Source of the DNA: an uncultured Lachnospiraceae bacterium
GTDB taxonomy: Bacteria; Bacillota; Clostridia; Lachnospirales; Lachnospiraceae
Assembly (NCBI GenBank): GCA_902789555.1
Contig: CADAOF010000004.1
Coordinates: forward strand, 1-64,000
Length of the DNA: 64,000 nt
Reading direction: 5' to 3'
The position numbers and the translations under genes were made by a program. The stretch's first letter is position 1; every line of letters begins with the position of its first letter. The notes below the pieces were generated by a model. The model had not been told where the DNA came from. It ran no database searches and saw nothing but the letters and a program-made list of their open reading frames with translations. Of this stretch, positions 1 to 8,578 are shown piece by piece.

Positions 1-214
1 CATCGGCGCGGAGTTCCTGCGCGAAGGCCAGACCGTGATCGACGTCGGCATCAGCTGGAACGAGGCAAAACAGAAACTCTGCGGCGACGTCCGCTTTGAT
101 GAGGCAGAGCCTGTCGTGAAGGCAATCACACCTGTTCCCGGCGGTGTCGGTGCCGTGACAACAAGTGTATTGGTTTCACATGTTGTTGAGGCAGCAGCCA
201 GGACACTTCAGTGA
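1..214 (+). CDS. folD: FolD, methylenetetrahydrofolate dehydrogenase/cyclohydrolase, C-terminal part
   Basis: Only the last 70 codons are in the window; the gene begins upstream. The reading frame opens at base 2 and stops at TGA 212-214. The tail contains the FolD hallmark TPVPGGVG followed by a hydrophobic helix, preceded by VIDVGISWNE and GDVRFDEA, which belong to the NADP-binding domain of this family. FolD interconverts 5,10-methylene-, 5,10-methenyl- and 10-formyl-tetrahydrofolate in the cytoplasm. A second folate enzyme, 5-formyltetrahydrofolate cyclo-ligase, lies about 1 kb downstream with a LysR regulator between them, so this is a small folate locus. Confidence 0.9.
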   Translation, partial: IGAEFLREGQTVIDVGISWNEAKQKLCGDVRFDEAEPVVKAITPVPGGVGAVTTSVLVSHVVEAAARTLQ

Positions 215-290
215 AAGCCAAGGTGATTTCAAAAGCGGCGGAAAATCAGCGGTTTCATAGCGCTCTCAGGCAATAATAATACCTTGTTAC

Positions 291-319
291 GTGACAATAG
301 TTGTTTATTGTGCTATAAC
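291..319 (+). promoter_or_regulatory. Promoter of the LysR gene with an internal dyad
   Basis: GTGACA at 291-296 and TATAAC at 314-319 are 17 bp apart, and the -10 box carries the extended TGC at 311-313. An exact inverted repeat ACAATA-N6-TATTGT (294-311) fills the spacer. LysR proteins usually bind such dyads near their own promoter, so autoregulation is a reasonable inference. The -35 box is imperfect. Confidence 0.5.
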
Positions 320-363
320 ATGGTCAGTTATAGGTAAACTTGGTGCCGGAACAGGAGGATATT

Positions 364-1266
364 ATGGAACTGAGAGATCTTCGCTATTTCGTTCAGGTCG
401 CAGATGACAGACGTTATACTAAAGCGGCAGCACATTTATTTGTTTCACAGCCTGCAATCAGTAAAGCCATTCGGAAGATGGAAGATGAACTGGGGGCTCA
501 GCTGTTTGATACACAGCCAGATGGTGTTTATCTGACAGATTGCGGAGAAGTTCTGTACGCCAGAGCAACGACGATCCTGCAGCAGTTTGATGCGATTCCT
601 GATGCAATTGACGCTGTAAAAATGGCGGTTAAAGGAAGACTGGCTATCGGAATGGGACCGATGGTCAATGAACTGTACGGAAGAGAGATCATCAATCAGT
701 TCTGCCAGCGGTATCCGGATATTGAAATCCGCGTAGAGGAAATGGGGTCTCTGGCTTTGCAGAAAATGCTGGAGAATCATGAGACGGATATCAATATTTA
801 TATCTCTCTGGAAAAGAGTGATGTGGTAGAGACGATTCCTCTTCTGGAGGACACGATTGTTGTCTGTGTGTCAGATAAAAACAGCCTGGCCGAAAGAGAA
901 AAACTAAGCTTTAAAGATCTGCAGGAGGTGTCATATAATCTGTATACTTCGGCGTCTCTGATGTATCAGCAGATCATGGAAAAATGCAAACAGGCGGGGT
1001 ATGTGCCCAAAGTTGGCTTTTCCAGCACCAATATTAGTTCTCTGGTTAAGAGCACGCTTAACGGGACCGGCGTGTATATCATGCCCAGACCTTATGCAGA
1101 GCATATTCTGTGCCCGGGGCTGAAAATCATTCCGCTTGAAGATGCATTTCCCTGGAGAGTCCTTTTGGGGTGGGTAAAGAATAATTATCAGTCACATGCA
1201 GCACAGCTGTTTGCGAAACACGTGAAGCACTATTTCGCCTTGAAAACAGGTTTCAGTAATGAGTGA
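364..1266 (+). CDS. LysR-family transcriptional regulator
   Basis: A 300-residue protein. It has an N-terminal winged helix-turn-helix (MELRDLRYFVQVADD, then YTKAAAHLFVSQPAISKAIRKME) and a periplasmic-binding-protein-like effector domain from about residue 90. Length is normal for LysR proteins. I chose ATG 364 because AGGAGG lies at 353-358; an in-frame TTG at 340 has no ribosome binding site. The 3' end overlaps the next gene by 8 bases, so the two are translationally coupled. The gene is visibly richer in A and T than its neighbours, which suggests a different origin. The effector is unknown; the folate neighbours are the only hint, and a weak one. Confidence 0.9.
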   Translation: MELRDLRYFVQVADDRRYTKAAAHLFVSQPAISKAIRKMEDELGAQLFDTQPDGVYLTDCGEVLYARATTILQQFDAIPDAIDAVKMAVKGRLAIGMGPMVNELYGREIINQFCQRYPDIEIRVEEMGSLALQKMLENHETDINIYISLEKSDVVETIPLLEDTIVVCVSDKNSLAEREKLSFKDLQEVSYNLYTSASLMYQQIMEKCKQAGYVPKVGFSSTNISSLVKSTLNGTGVYIMPRPYAEHILCPGLKIIPLEDAFPWRVLLGWVKNNYQSHAAQLFAKHVKHYFALKTGFSNE

Positions 1267-1840
1267 GCTTTCTTCAGATGTAACGAGTGATATCCTGCGC
1301 AGGCGGGGCATTTCGGCCAGAGATGCGTTAACAGATGCTGAGCGGGAAGCGGGGGCGGCTGCGGCAGCAGAACGGATTGCGGAAAGCAGGATCTTTCAGC
1401 AGGCCGGGACGGTTATGATATACAATCATATCAGGGGTGAACTCTCCCTGGATGCGCTCCTTTCTCATCCGGCTTCGGCCGGAAAACGTTTTGTATACCC
1501 GCTTTGCATCAGCAGGGCAGAGATGATCGCCATGCTCCCCGGAGCCTGGAAAAAAGGGGCGTTTGGGATACCGGAGCCGCTGCCTGAAGCTTCAGAACAA
1601 ATTGCCCCGGAAAGCATAGACCTTGTGATCTGCCCGTGCACAGCCTTTGACGAAAACGGCAGCCGGATCGGCATGGGGGCCGGTTACTATGACCGTTTCC
1701 TTCCGAAGTGCAGGAATGCACATGTGGCAGCGGCAGCATTTGAGGTGCAGAAGGCGGATTTCATTCCGCTGCGCGCGTGGGATTATCCGATGGAAGCCGT
1801 CTACACAGACAAAGCGATCTATTCGGGAACGATATTGTAG
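1259..1840 (+). CDS. 5-formyltetrahydrofolate cyclo-ligase (5,10-methenyltetrahydrofolate synthetase)
   Basis: A 193-residue protein with the family signature near the C-terminus: DLVICPCTAFDENG, then RIGMGAGYYDRFL, where the glycine-rich stretch and YYDRFL belong to the nucleotide-binding site. The enzyme uses ATP to convert 5-formyl-THF to 5,10-methenyl-THF, returning stored or inhibitory folate to the one-carbon pool that FolD uses. ATG 1259 overlaps the LysR stop, so translation is probably coupled. The N-terminal half matches the family's helical region (LRRRGISARDALTDAER). Family assignment is secure. Confidence 0.9.
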   Translation: MSELSSDVTSDILRRRGISARDALTDAEREAGAAAAAERIAESRIFQQAGTVMIYNHIRGELSLDALLSHPASAGKRFVYPLCISRAEMIAMLPGAWKKGAFGIPEPLPEASEQIAPESIDLVICPCTAFDENGSRIGMGAGYYDRFLPKCRNAHVAAAAFEVQKADFIPLRAWDYPMEAVYTDKAIYSGTIL

Positions 1841-1856
1841 AAACGGAGGAAGACAG

Positions 1857-2369
1857 ATGGAATTCAAGGATGTGGTCAGGAATCGCTATGCCTGCAAAAA
1901 GTACAGCAGCAGAAAGGTTGAACGAGAGAAAATCAACGCAATTCTGGAGGCGGGAAGACTCGCGCCGACGGCAAGAAATCTTCAGGAACAGCACATTTAT
2001 GTACTGGAATCCGAGGATGCACTGGCTAAAGTGGATAAGCTGACCATTTGCCGTTACGGTGCGCCGACGGTTCTGGCGGTTGCTTTTGATAGGGAAAATG
2101 TTTATACCTATCCGGGCGGACAGCGCGATTCGGGGATCGAGGATGCGACGATCGTGGCAACCCATTTGATCCTGGCGGCGGCAGATGAAGGCGTGGACAG
2201 CTGCTGGGTCAACCGTTTCGATCCGGAGCTGTTAAAAGCCGAACTGGGACTGCCGGAGAAGGAAGAGATCCTGATGCTGCTGGACCTCGGTTATGCAGAG
2301 GAAGGTGTGGGGCCGCTCCCGAATCACAGCAGCCGGAAACCCCTTGCCGAAACGGTTACTTTTATCTGA
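1857..2369 (+). CDS. Nitroreductase-family FMN protein
   Basis: A 170-residue member of the nitroreductase fold. The N-terminal FMN-binding signature is NRYACKKYSSRKVEREKI with R and K phosphate contacts, followed by LEAGRLAPTARNLQEQHIYV. A central block GIEDATIVATHLILAAADEGVDSCWVNRFD is typical of short one-domain nitroreductases. These proteins reduce nitro compounds, quinones or other acceptors with NAD(P)H; the real substrate cannot be read from sequence. ATG 1857 follows GGAGGA, 17 bases after the cyclo-ligase stop. A REP-like palindrome follows the gene. Confidence 0.88.
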   Translation: MEFKDVVRNRYACKKYSSRKVEREKINAILEAGRLAPTARNLQEQHIYVLESEDALAKVDKLTICRYGAPTVLAVAFDRENVYTYPGGQRDSGIEDATIVATHLILAAADEGVDSCWVNRFDPELLKAELGLPEKEEILMLLDLGYAEEGVGPLPNHSSRKPLAETVTFI

Positions 2370-2382
2370 AAGGCAAGTCTTT

Positions 2383-2443
2383 TGTCAGGGGGACGGTTCT
2401 GCCGACACGTTTTTGGTGTGTCAGCAGAACCGTCCCCCTGACA
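2383..2443. repeat. REP-like long palindrome, GGGGGACGGTTCT type
   Basis: Two 26-base arms (2383-2408 and 2418-2443) are inverted copies with one mismatch and a 9-base T-rich loop. The core GGGGGACGGTTCTGC resembles dispersed palindromes I know from Clostridia, often linked to REP-associated tyrosine (Y1) transposases. It could also end transcription of the nitroreductase gene, but it is far longer than the other terminators here and lacks a clean T run after the stem. No transposase lies nearby. Confidence 0.7.
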
Positions 2444-2552
2444 AGCCATTTTATGATTGTTTTATTGTTATTACGAGGGAAATATGATACAAAGAACAAT
2501 GAAGTATGATGTGCCAAGCGCCGGTGTTCCGGCTCCGGAAAGGAGGAAGAGG

Positions 2553-4451
2553 ATGCGGAAAAAGATATACAGTGTACTTCTTGCTGCGGCGATGATCATT
2601 TCGCTGGCGGCATGCGGCGGGAAGAAAGCGGAGTCGACGGCTGAGACAGAAGCGCCGAAGCCGGAGAAGATCATCCGGGTCTCTTCGGAAAACTGCCGCA
2701 CCTTTGACCCCTATGAGGCCAATTCCTCCGAGGATGCTTTCAACACCTGGTGCCAGGCGCGCCTCTACCGTTCCTGGACGAAGATAGAGGGCAGTACCGA
2801 CACGCGCTACATGCGGCCGGAACTGGCGGCCGCCGAGCCCGAGCAGAAGGATGCGGAGGGCAGGGTCTGGCACGTCCGCATCCGGGACAATGCCTGTTTC
2901 AGCGACGGTACGCCGATCACGGCAGCCTCTTTCGAAGCATCGATGAAGATCTGCCTTGACCCGCTCATGAAGCACCGCTCCGGCGACAACATGAACCTTT
3001 ACATCAGCATCCTGAACGCCCGGACCTACTACACCGGCGGGGACGTGAAGTGGGAAGATGTCGGCATCAAAGCCATTGACGGCAACGTCCTTGAGATCAA
3101 GACCGAGGCGCCGGTGACCGCCGACCTCGTGATGAAGGCCTTCGGCGAGTACGGTACCGTGCCGGTGGATCCCGACCTTTATGCGTCCTGCATGAGCGCG
3201 GACGGGAGTTCAAGCACCTACGGCACTTCTGCAGACAAGGCGAAATACTGCGGCCCCTTCACGGTCACGAAGTGGGTGAAGGAATCCCGCATCGTGATGG
3301 AAAAGAATCCGCACTACGTCTTTGCGGATGAGATCCTGCTGGACGGCGCTGAACTCGTCTATGTGCAGAACGTCCAGACCCGCGTGGAAATGTTCGAGCG
3401 GGGGGAACTGGACGCGGTCACGATCACCGCCCAGGTCGGCGAGCAGTACATGGACAGCCCGGACTATTTCTCCACGCCTTCTCGCTACCTGCTGATGATC
3501 GAAATAAACGACAACACGGCGCATTACGCCGCAGCGCCGGATGGGAAGAGCGAGCCGATCCGCGTGGAACACAGGCCTGACGACCCGAACAACATCGACG
3601 TTTACACGGAAAAGGACGGCAGCAGGACCTATACCGCAAAAGCCCTCGACGCTTCGAAGATGAGCCTGCCGATCCTGTCCGATCCCGATTTCAAGAATGC
3701 GCTCTGGTACGCGGTGGACCGCGTGACCCTGGCCAGACGGGAAGGCGGCGAGCCTGCGAACTTCATCGTTCCCTACACCTCCTACTGCGGCGAATACAGC
3801 CCGGTCCGCTTCCGCGACACCGATGAGGCGAAGGCCTATGTGGAGGATATCAATAAGTCATTCGATCCGGCACTGGCGAAGCAGTATTTTGACAAGGCCA
3901 TGGCCCGGGCAGGGCTTGACAAACTCGAACTGACCCTGACCATCTCCTCCGACAACGACGAAATGAGCATCTGCGCGCAGTTCCTGCAGGAAGAGTTCGC
4001 GCGGATCTTCGAAGGCCGGCTGAGTCTGAAGATCGAAGCAGTCCCGAGCGCCAACCGCCTGGCCAAGATGAAGGCCTGGCGCACCGACGAGAACGCCTTT
4101 GAACTCGGCCTCTCCAACTGGAGCCGCACCGTGACCGACGCGAGCCCCATGAACCAGTTCGACGTGTTCTCAAGTTCCTACTGGAGCAAATGCAATGCGG
4201 CCTACCACTGCGAGACGCTGGAGAAGACCATCTGGCTGCAGGAGAGCGACGCTTCCTACAAGACCGACATGGCGAAGAACGTCGCGGCAGCCGCGGCCAT
4301 GGAGAAGGCGGCCCTTGAGGAACGCATCGTCATCCCGCTGTTCGAGCGTACGCAGCAGTCCCTGCTGCATGAATGGGTCACCTATGACTTCAACGATCCG
4401 GCCAACGTGCGCTACTGGCTCTGCGGCATTGACACTGGCCTGAAGAAATAA
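2553..4451 (+). CDS. Family 5 extracellular solute-binding lipoprotein (oligopeptide/nickel type)
   Basis: A 632-residue secreted lipoprotein. The signal peptide (RKK, hydrophobic stretch) ends in a lipobox SLAAC, so the mature protein is anchored by Cys to the outer membrane leaflet. The body has family-5 features: STAETE-type linker, FDPYEANSSEDAF, WHVRIRDNACFSDGTPITAASFEASMK and the YCGPFTVTKWVKESRIVMEKNPHY region. It is longer than typical OppA proteins. ATG 2553 follows AGGAGG at 2541-2546; the longer in-frame opening at 2457 would hide the signal peptide. It begins an importer operon with two permeases. The ligand, probably a peptide, is unknown. Confidence 0.9.
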   Translation: MRKKIYSVLLAAAMIISLAACGGKKAESTAETEAPKPEKIIRVSSENCRTFDPYEANSSEDAFNTWCQARLYRSWTKIEGSTDTRYMRPELAAAEPEQKDAEGRVWHVRIRDNACFSDGTPITAASFEASMKICLDPLMKHRSGDNMNLYISILNARTYYTGGDVKWEDVGIKAIDGNVLEIKTEAPVTADLVMKAFGEYGTVPVDPDLYASCMSADGSSSTYGTSADKAKYCGPFTVTKWVKESRIVMEKNPHYVFADEILLDGAELVYVQNVQTRVEMFERGELDAVTITAQVGEQYMDSPDYFSTPSRYLLMIEINDNTAHYAAAPDGKSEPIRVEHRPDDPNNIDVYTEKDGSRTYTAKALDASKMSLPILSDPDFKNALWYAVDRVTLARREGGEPANFIVPYTSYCGEYSPVRFRDTDEAKAYVEDINKSFDPALAKQYFDKAMARAGLDKLELTLTISSDNDEMSICAQFLQEEFARIFEGRLSLKIEAVPSANRLAKMKAWRTDENAFELGLSNWSRTVTDASPMNQFDVFSSSYWSKCNAAYHCETLEKTIWLQESDASYKTDMAKNVAAAAAMEKAALEERIVIPLFERTQQSLLHEWVTYDFNDPANVRYWLCGIDTGLKK

Positions 4452-4488
4452 ACGCAGTCCCGCAAAATTCAAGGAAGGGGGGATCATC

Positions 4489-5445
4489 GTGTCACGATAC
4501 GTGCTGAAACGTCTGGGTCTGATGGTCCTGACCCTGTTCGTGATCATGACGCTGTGTTTCTTCGTGATCCGGCTGATGCCGGGGTCTCCTTTTGACGACC
4601 CCGAAAACTCACCGGAACTCGAGACGCTGCTCGAAGAGAAGCATCACCTGAACGAATCCATACCCGTCCAGTATTACTATTTCTGGCGGGACATCATTGC
4701 GGACGGATACTGGGGCGTCTCCCTGAAGATCGAGCCGAACGTGCCGGTCTGGCAGGTGCTCGCGAACCGCATTCCCGTGACGCTCGTACTCAACCTCCTC
4801 TCGATCGTCCTGGCGATCCCCTTCGGGATCCTGGCCGGGGCGCTCTCGGCACGGACGGCCGGAAGGCTGCCCGACCGCGTGATCGGGATCCTGACCGTGG
4901 TCTGCATTTCGGTGCCGTCCTTCGTTTTCGCATCCGCCCTGCAGTATCAGCTGGGCTACAAAGGCGCTTTCGACATCATTTACAACTCGACGGGAACGCC
5001 GGCCGAGCAGCTGCGTTCGCTGATCCTTCCGATCCTCGCGCTGTCTTTCTGGCCCATCGCCACGATCTGCCGCTACCTGCGCGGCGAACTGCTCGACAAC
5101 CTGAATACCGACTACATGCTGCTTGCGAAAGCGAAAGGCTTAACGCCCGTGCAGAGCCTGGAACGCCATGCGATGCGCAATTCCATGGTGCCGCTCGTCA
5201 ATGTGATCGTCCCGCTCATCACCGGCGTTCTCGGCGGCTCGCTCGTGGTCGAAAAGATCTTTGCGGTCCCGGGCGTCGGCGGCATCATGACGCAGGCTGT
5301 TTCCTCCCGCGACCTCTGGCTGGTCATGGCCGTCCTGGTCTTTTACTCCGTGATCAATCTGGTGACCGTGTTCCTCATGGACATCGCCTACGGCCTGATC
5401 GATCCCCGGATCCGCCTGGCAGGCAGAAAAGGTGGCGCGGCATGA
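4489..5445 (+). CDS. ABC transporter permease, OppB/DppB type
   Basis: A 318-residue inner-membrane permease with six predicted helices. The N-terminus RYVLKRLGLMVLTLFVIMTLCFFVIRLMPGSP is the family signature, and the coupling loop LLAKAKGLTPVQSLERHAMRN contacts the ATPase. GTG 4489 is used, after AAGGAAGGGGGG. It is followed by the partner permease with a 4-base overlap. Together with the upstream binding protein it forms the import channel. No OppD or OppF ATPase gene is present nearby, so the ATPase must be supplied from elsewhere. Confidence 0.92.
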   Translation: MSRYVLKRLGLMVLTLFVIMTLCFFVIRLMPGSPFDDPENSPELETLLEEKHHLNESIPVQYYYFWRDIIADGYWGVSLKIEPNVPVWQVLANRIPVTLVLNLLSIVLAIPFGILAGALSARTAGRLPDRVIGILTVVCISVPSFVFASALQYQLGYKGAFDIIYNSTGTPAEQLRSLILPILALSFWPIATICRYLRGELLDNLNTDYMLLAKAKGLTPVQSLERHAMRNSMVPLVNVIVPLITGVLGGSLVVEKIFAVPGVGGIMTQAVSSRDLWLVMAVLVFYSVINLVTVFLMDIAYGLIDPRIRLAGRKGGAA

Positions 5446-6566
5446 CGGAACAGAAGAAAAACAGCAAGGATCTGTTCGTTTTCGCCGACGGGCGGCGGCC
5501 TGCTGGCGGAGTGATGCCGGGCAGGGTGCGCAGCTTCGCCGGAAATGTCCTGACCCGTCTGAAGAAGGACACGGCCGCCGCTGCAGCTTTCTGGATCCTT
5601 ATCGTACTCATCCTGATGGCGGCTTTCGCGCCGGATCTCAGCCCCTATACCTACCGGCAGCAGCTGCTGGCGGAGGATTACGTCAACATGCCGCCGCGCA
5701 TCCGGGGCCTGACCTGGATCCCGCTGTTCAACGGACATGCGACCCTGAAGGACCGGCAGCTGTCATCACTGTCCGATACGGCGAAATATCCCGAAGGCTG
5801 TGTGATCCGGACCTTCAATGAGAGGACTGTCCGGGGCGTCCCGGTGGCCGATGCCGAGATCGATTACTACCTGTATAAGGGCGCCGGGGAGGATGTGAAC
5901 TTCTGGTTCGGAACGGACGCGCTCGGGCGCGACATCTGGACACGCGCCTGGCGCGGCACGCGCATCTCGCTGCTGATCGCCTTTGCAGCGGTCCTGCTGG
6001 ACATTCTGATCGGTACGGCCTGTGGCGCCGTCTGCGGCTGGTACGGCGGAAAGACGGACCTCATCCTGATGCGGATCTGCGAAGTCGTGCGCGCCATCCC
6101 GAACGTGGTCATCTGCACGCTGATGATCATGCTCATGGGAAACGGCGTCGGAACGATGATCCTCGCGCTTGCCTGCCGGAACTGGGTCAGTACTGCCCAG
6201 CTCGTGCGGGCGCAGTTCCTGCGCTACCGGGAGCGGGAATATGTGCTGGCCGCGCAGGTGATGGGCGCTTCCGATGGCCGCATCATGCTCAGGCACATCC
6301 TGCCGAATGCCGCCGGCCCGATCATCAGCCGCGCAGTAATGGCTGTTCCCGGCGTGATCTTCACCGAAGCGTTTCTCAGCTACATCGGCCTCGGGATCGC
6401 CGCGCCGGAACCTTCTCTCGGCAACCTGCTTGCGGAAGCACAGGGCGTGATCGGACTCTATCCTACGCAGACCCTCTTCCCTGCCCTGATCGTTTCCCTG
6501 ATGATGATCGCTTTCCATCTGCTGGCGGGCGGACTCAGGGATGCCCTGGATACCAGAATCTACTGA
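5442..6566 (+). CDS. ABC transporter permease, OppC/DppC type
   Basis: A 374-residue permease, longer than the usual 290-310 because about 90 residues of extracytoplasmic sequence follow the first helix (residues about 70-155, YTYRQQLLAEDYVN onward to FWFGTDALGRDIWTR). The FGTDxLGRD motif and the coupling loop VLAAQVMGASDGRIMLRHILPNA identify OppC. ATG 5442 overlaps the OppB stop. The N-terminal 40 residues are hydrophilic and cytoplasmic. The next gene starts 12 bases later and belongs to a different functional group, yet is apparently co-transcribed. Confidence 0.92.
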   Translation: MTEQKKNSKDLFVFADGRRPAGGVMPGRVRSFAGNVLTRLKKDTAAAAAFWILIVLILMAAFAPDLSPYTYRQQLLAEDYVNMPPRIRGLTWIPLFNGHATLKDRQLSSLSDTAKYPEGCVIRTFNERTVRGVPVADAEIDYYLYKGAGEDVNFWFGTDALGRDIWTRAWRGTRISLLIAFAAVLLDILIGTACGAVCGWYGGKTDLILMRICEVVRAIPNVVICTLMIMLMGNGVGTMILALACRNWVSTAQLVRAQFLRYREREYVLAAQVMGASDGRIMLRHILPNAAGPIISRAVMAVPGVIFTEAFLSYIGLGIAAPEPSLGNLLAEAQGVIGLYPTQTLFPALIVSLMMIAFHLLAGGLRDALDTRIY

Positions 6567-6578
6567 AAGGAGATCGAC

Positions 6579-7637
6579 TTGAGCGAAACCGTTTCCTTTA
6601 AGTGCCCGAACTGCGGCTCTCCGCTGAAATACAGCGCGGAGCAGGGGCTGTTTGCCTGCGAATTCTGCGATTCCACCTTCACCTTTGACGAAGTGAAGGA
6701 CGCTGACGTGAATGCCGAAACGCCGTTCGACTGGGGCGACTACGCGGCAAACGTACCGGAGGAGCATCTCGACGGGATGGTCTCGTACGTCTGCAAGTCC
6801 TGCGGCGCCGAGGTGGTGACGGACGCAGTCACGGCGGCGACGCACTGCCCCTACTGCGGCAACGTCATGGTGATGGAGGAGAACCTGTCCGGCCTCCTGA
6901 AGCCGAACGGGGTGATCCCCTTCCGCGTCGATAAGAAAAAACTGAAGGATATCGTCAGGCAGTACTGCTCCGGCAAGCGCCTGCTGCCGAATAACTTTCT
7001 GGATACCCACAAGATCGAAGAGGTAAAGGGCGTGTACGTCCCCTTCTGGCTCTATGACTGCCGCGCGGACGGGACGATGAGTTTCGATGCGACGCGCGTC
7101 AGAACCTGGGCGGACAGCCAGTATTACTACACCGAGACTTCGCGCTACCTGGTGAACTGCGAGGGCGGGATGGGGTTTGCGAAGGTTCCTGCGGACGGTT
7201 CGCAGCGTATGGACGATGCCCTGATGGATTCCATCGAACCCTACGATCTTGCCGAACTGAAGGAATACGCCCCCGGCTACCTCTCGGGCTTTTTCGCAGA
7301 CCGCTTCGACGATGATGCCGAAGCCTGCCTTCCCCGCATCGACCGGCGCGTGCAGAACACGCTGGCGGAGGCCTTCCGCACCTCGCTGCGCGGCTTCGCG
7401 ACTGCTGTCCCGGTGCACCGGAACCTGCTCCTTTCGAATACTTCGGTGAAGTACGTCCTGCTGCCCGTCTATCTGATCACGGCGAGCTACCAGGGCGAGA
7501 CATACCGCTTCGCAGTCAACGGCCAGACCGGAAAGATGACCGGAAACCTCCCGATCTCGAGGGGAAAGTACTGGGCCTGGTTCCTCGGCATATCTGCCGT
7601 CATTTCCGGCCTGTTCGCGCTCGCGAACTTCGTATAG
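6579..7637 (+). CDS. Zinc-ribbon membrane-associated protein (YdjG-like)
   Basis: A 352-residue protein with two zinc ribbons: CPNCGS...CEFC (residues 9-30) and CKSC...CPYC (about 72-92). A beta-rich central domain follows (KPNGVIPFRVDKKKLKDIV, KGVYVPFWLYDC), then one C-terminal membrane helix after residue 328 (YWAWFLGISAVISGLFALANFV). This arrangement matches Bacillus YdjG and similar proteins often mislabelled as primosomal helicase zinc ribbon. The start is TTG 6579 with AAAGGAG 6567-6573. It is followed by TPM and SPFH genes in the same order as ydjG-ydjH-ydjI, a module known to tie a PspA-type protein to the membrane in Bacillus. Confidence 0.75.
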   Translation: MSETVSFKCPNCGSPLKYSAEQGLFACEFCDSTFTFDEVKDADVNAETPFDWGDYAANVPEEHLDGMVSYVCKSCGAEVVTDAVTAATHCPYCGNVMVMEENLSGLLKPNGVIPFRVDKKKLKDIVRQYCSGKRLLPNNFLDTHKIEEVKGVYVPFWLYDCRADGTMSFDATRVRTWADSQYYYTETSRYLVNCEGGMGFAKVPADGSQRMDDALMDSIEPYDLAELKEYAPGYLSGFFADRFDDDAEACLPRIDRRVQNTLAEAFRTSLRGFATAVPVHRNLLLSNTSVKYVLLPVYLITASYQGETYRFAVNGQTGKMTGNLPISRGKYWAWFLGISAVISGLFALANFV

Positions 7638-7650
7638 GAGGTGAAAGACG

Positions 7651-8433
7651 ATGAAGACGCTGAAACGTTTCCTGATGCTGATCCTCCTTCTTTTGCCGGC
7701 GCTCCTGCTGCCCGCCCTTCGCGCTGCGGCGGAAAGCCCGGCGGCTGCCGGAGAAGGCGGCGGGACCGTCCGCATCATCGACAAGGCCGGCATCTGGTCT
7801 GCAGCGACCGAGTCCGAATATGAACAGGAGGCAGCCGAACTCGCGGAACAGTACGGGACCGACGTCGTTCTGCTCTCGGTCCGTGCCCTGCAGGACGCGT
7901 CGACCGGAGACCGTTTCTTTGCCACGGCCTCTGCGTTCGCGGAAGCCTACTATAACATGAACGGCTACGGCCGCGGAGAGGACCGCTCCGGGATGCTCTT
8001 TCTCTTCTGTAAGGAACCCGGGAATCTGCAGTATGCCTTCTATGCCGCAGGCCGCGAAGCCGCAGACTACGGCACGGAAGATACCGCGTACCTGAAGGAT
8101 GAGATCCGGCCTTATCTGGAGGGCGGCGACTATGACGGTGCCGCGCGCCGCTACCTGGAACTGGCGAAGACGCACGAAGCAAACGGCCGGTTTGACGGAA
8201 ACCGGGTGAAGGCGGATTCCTCGAACTACCTCTGGACCTTCGGCCTTGCCCTGCTCGTTGCCTGGGCCATCACGAGCAGCATGAAGCGCCGCATGCGGCC
8301 GGTGCAGGAGGCATCTACGGCGCGGACCTATACCGTCAGGAACAGTTTCGAGTTGCGCCGCTACAATGAGATCTACCTCGGGACCACGGTATCGAAACAA
8401 CCCCGGAACCAGAACCGGCAGCCCGGAAGATAA
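7651..8433 (+). CDS. TPM-domain membrane protein (YdjH/YgcG-like)
   Basis: A 260-residue protein with a signal peptide (residues 1-27) and a TPM domain (about 45-180) starting VRIIDKAGIWSAATESEYEQEAAELAEQYGTDVVLLSVRAL, with the family's YNMNGYGRGEDRSGMLFLFC block. One membrane helix follows (YLWTFGLALLVAWAITSSM, about 190-210), with a basic cytoplasmic tail. TPM domains face outside or the periplasm and are linked to membrane-protein quality control and phage-shock functions; enzymatic activity is unproven. ATG 7651 lies 13 bases after the zinc-ribbon gene, preceded by AGGAGGTGAAAG. Confidence 0.8.
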   Translation: MKTLKRFLMLILLLLPALLLPALRAAAESPAAAGEGGGTVRIIDKAGIWSAATESEYEQEAAELAEQYGTDVVLLSVRALQDASTGDRFFATASAFAEAYYNMNGYGRGEDRSGMLFLFCKEPGNLQYAFYAAGREAADYGTEDTAYLKDEIRPYLEGGDYDGAARRYLELAKTHEANGRFDGNRVKADSSNYLWTFGLALLVAWAITSSMKRRMRPVQEASTARTYTVRNSFELRRYNEIYLGTTVSKQPRNQNRQPGR

Positions 8434-8469
8434 AAGCAGATTTCGAAAAATATTCACAAAAAAAGAGGA

Positions 8470-8494
8470 CAAATCCGAAAGGATTTGCTATAAT
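8470..8494 (+). promoter_or_regulatory. Extended -10 promoter with overlapping dyad, SPFH gene
   Basis: TATAAT at 8489-8494 with TGC directly upstream forms an extended -10. The -35 region is occupied by an exact inverted repeat CAAATCC-GAAA-GGATTTG (8470-8487) rather than by a TTGACA-like box. This suggests an operator or activator site giving the SPFH gene its own control within the ydjGHI-like cluster. Confidence 0.55.
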
Positions 8495-8578
8495 ACCTCT
8501 GTTAGAGTATGTTTAAACAGGAAACAACCATATTTCACTGTGATTTCACGAGAAAACAGAATTGAAAGGAGCTAAATT

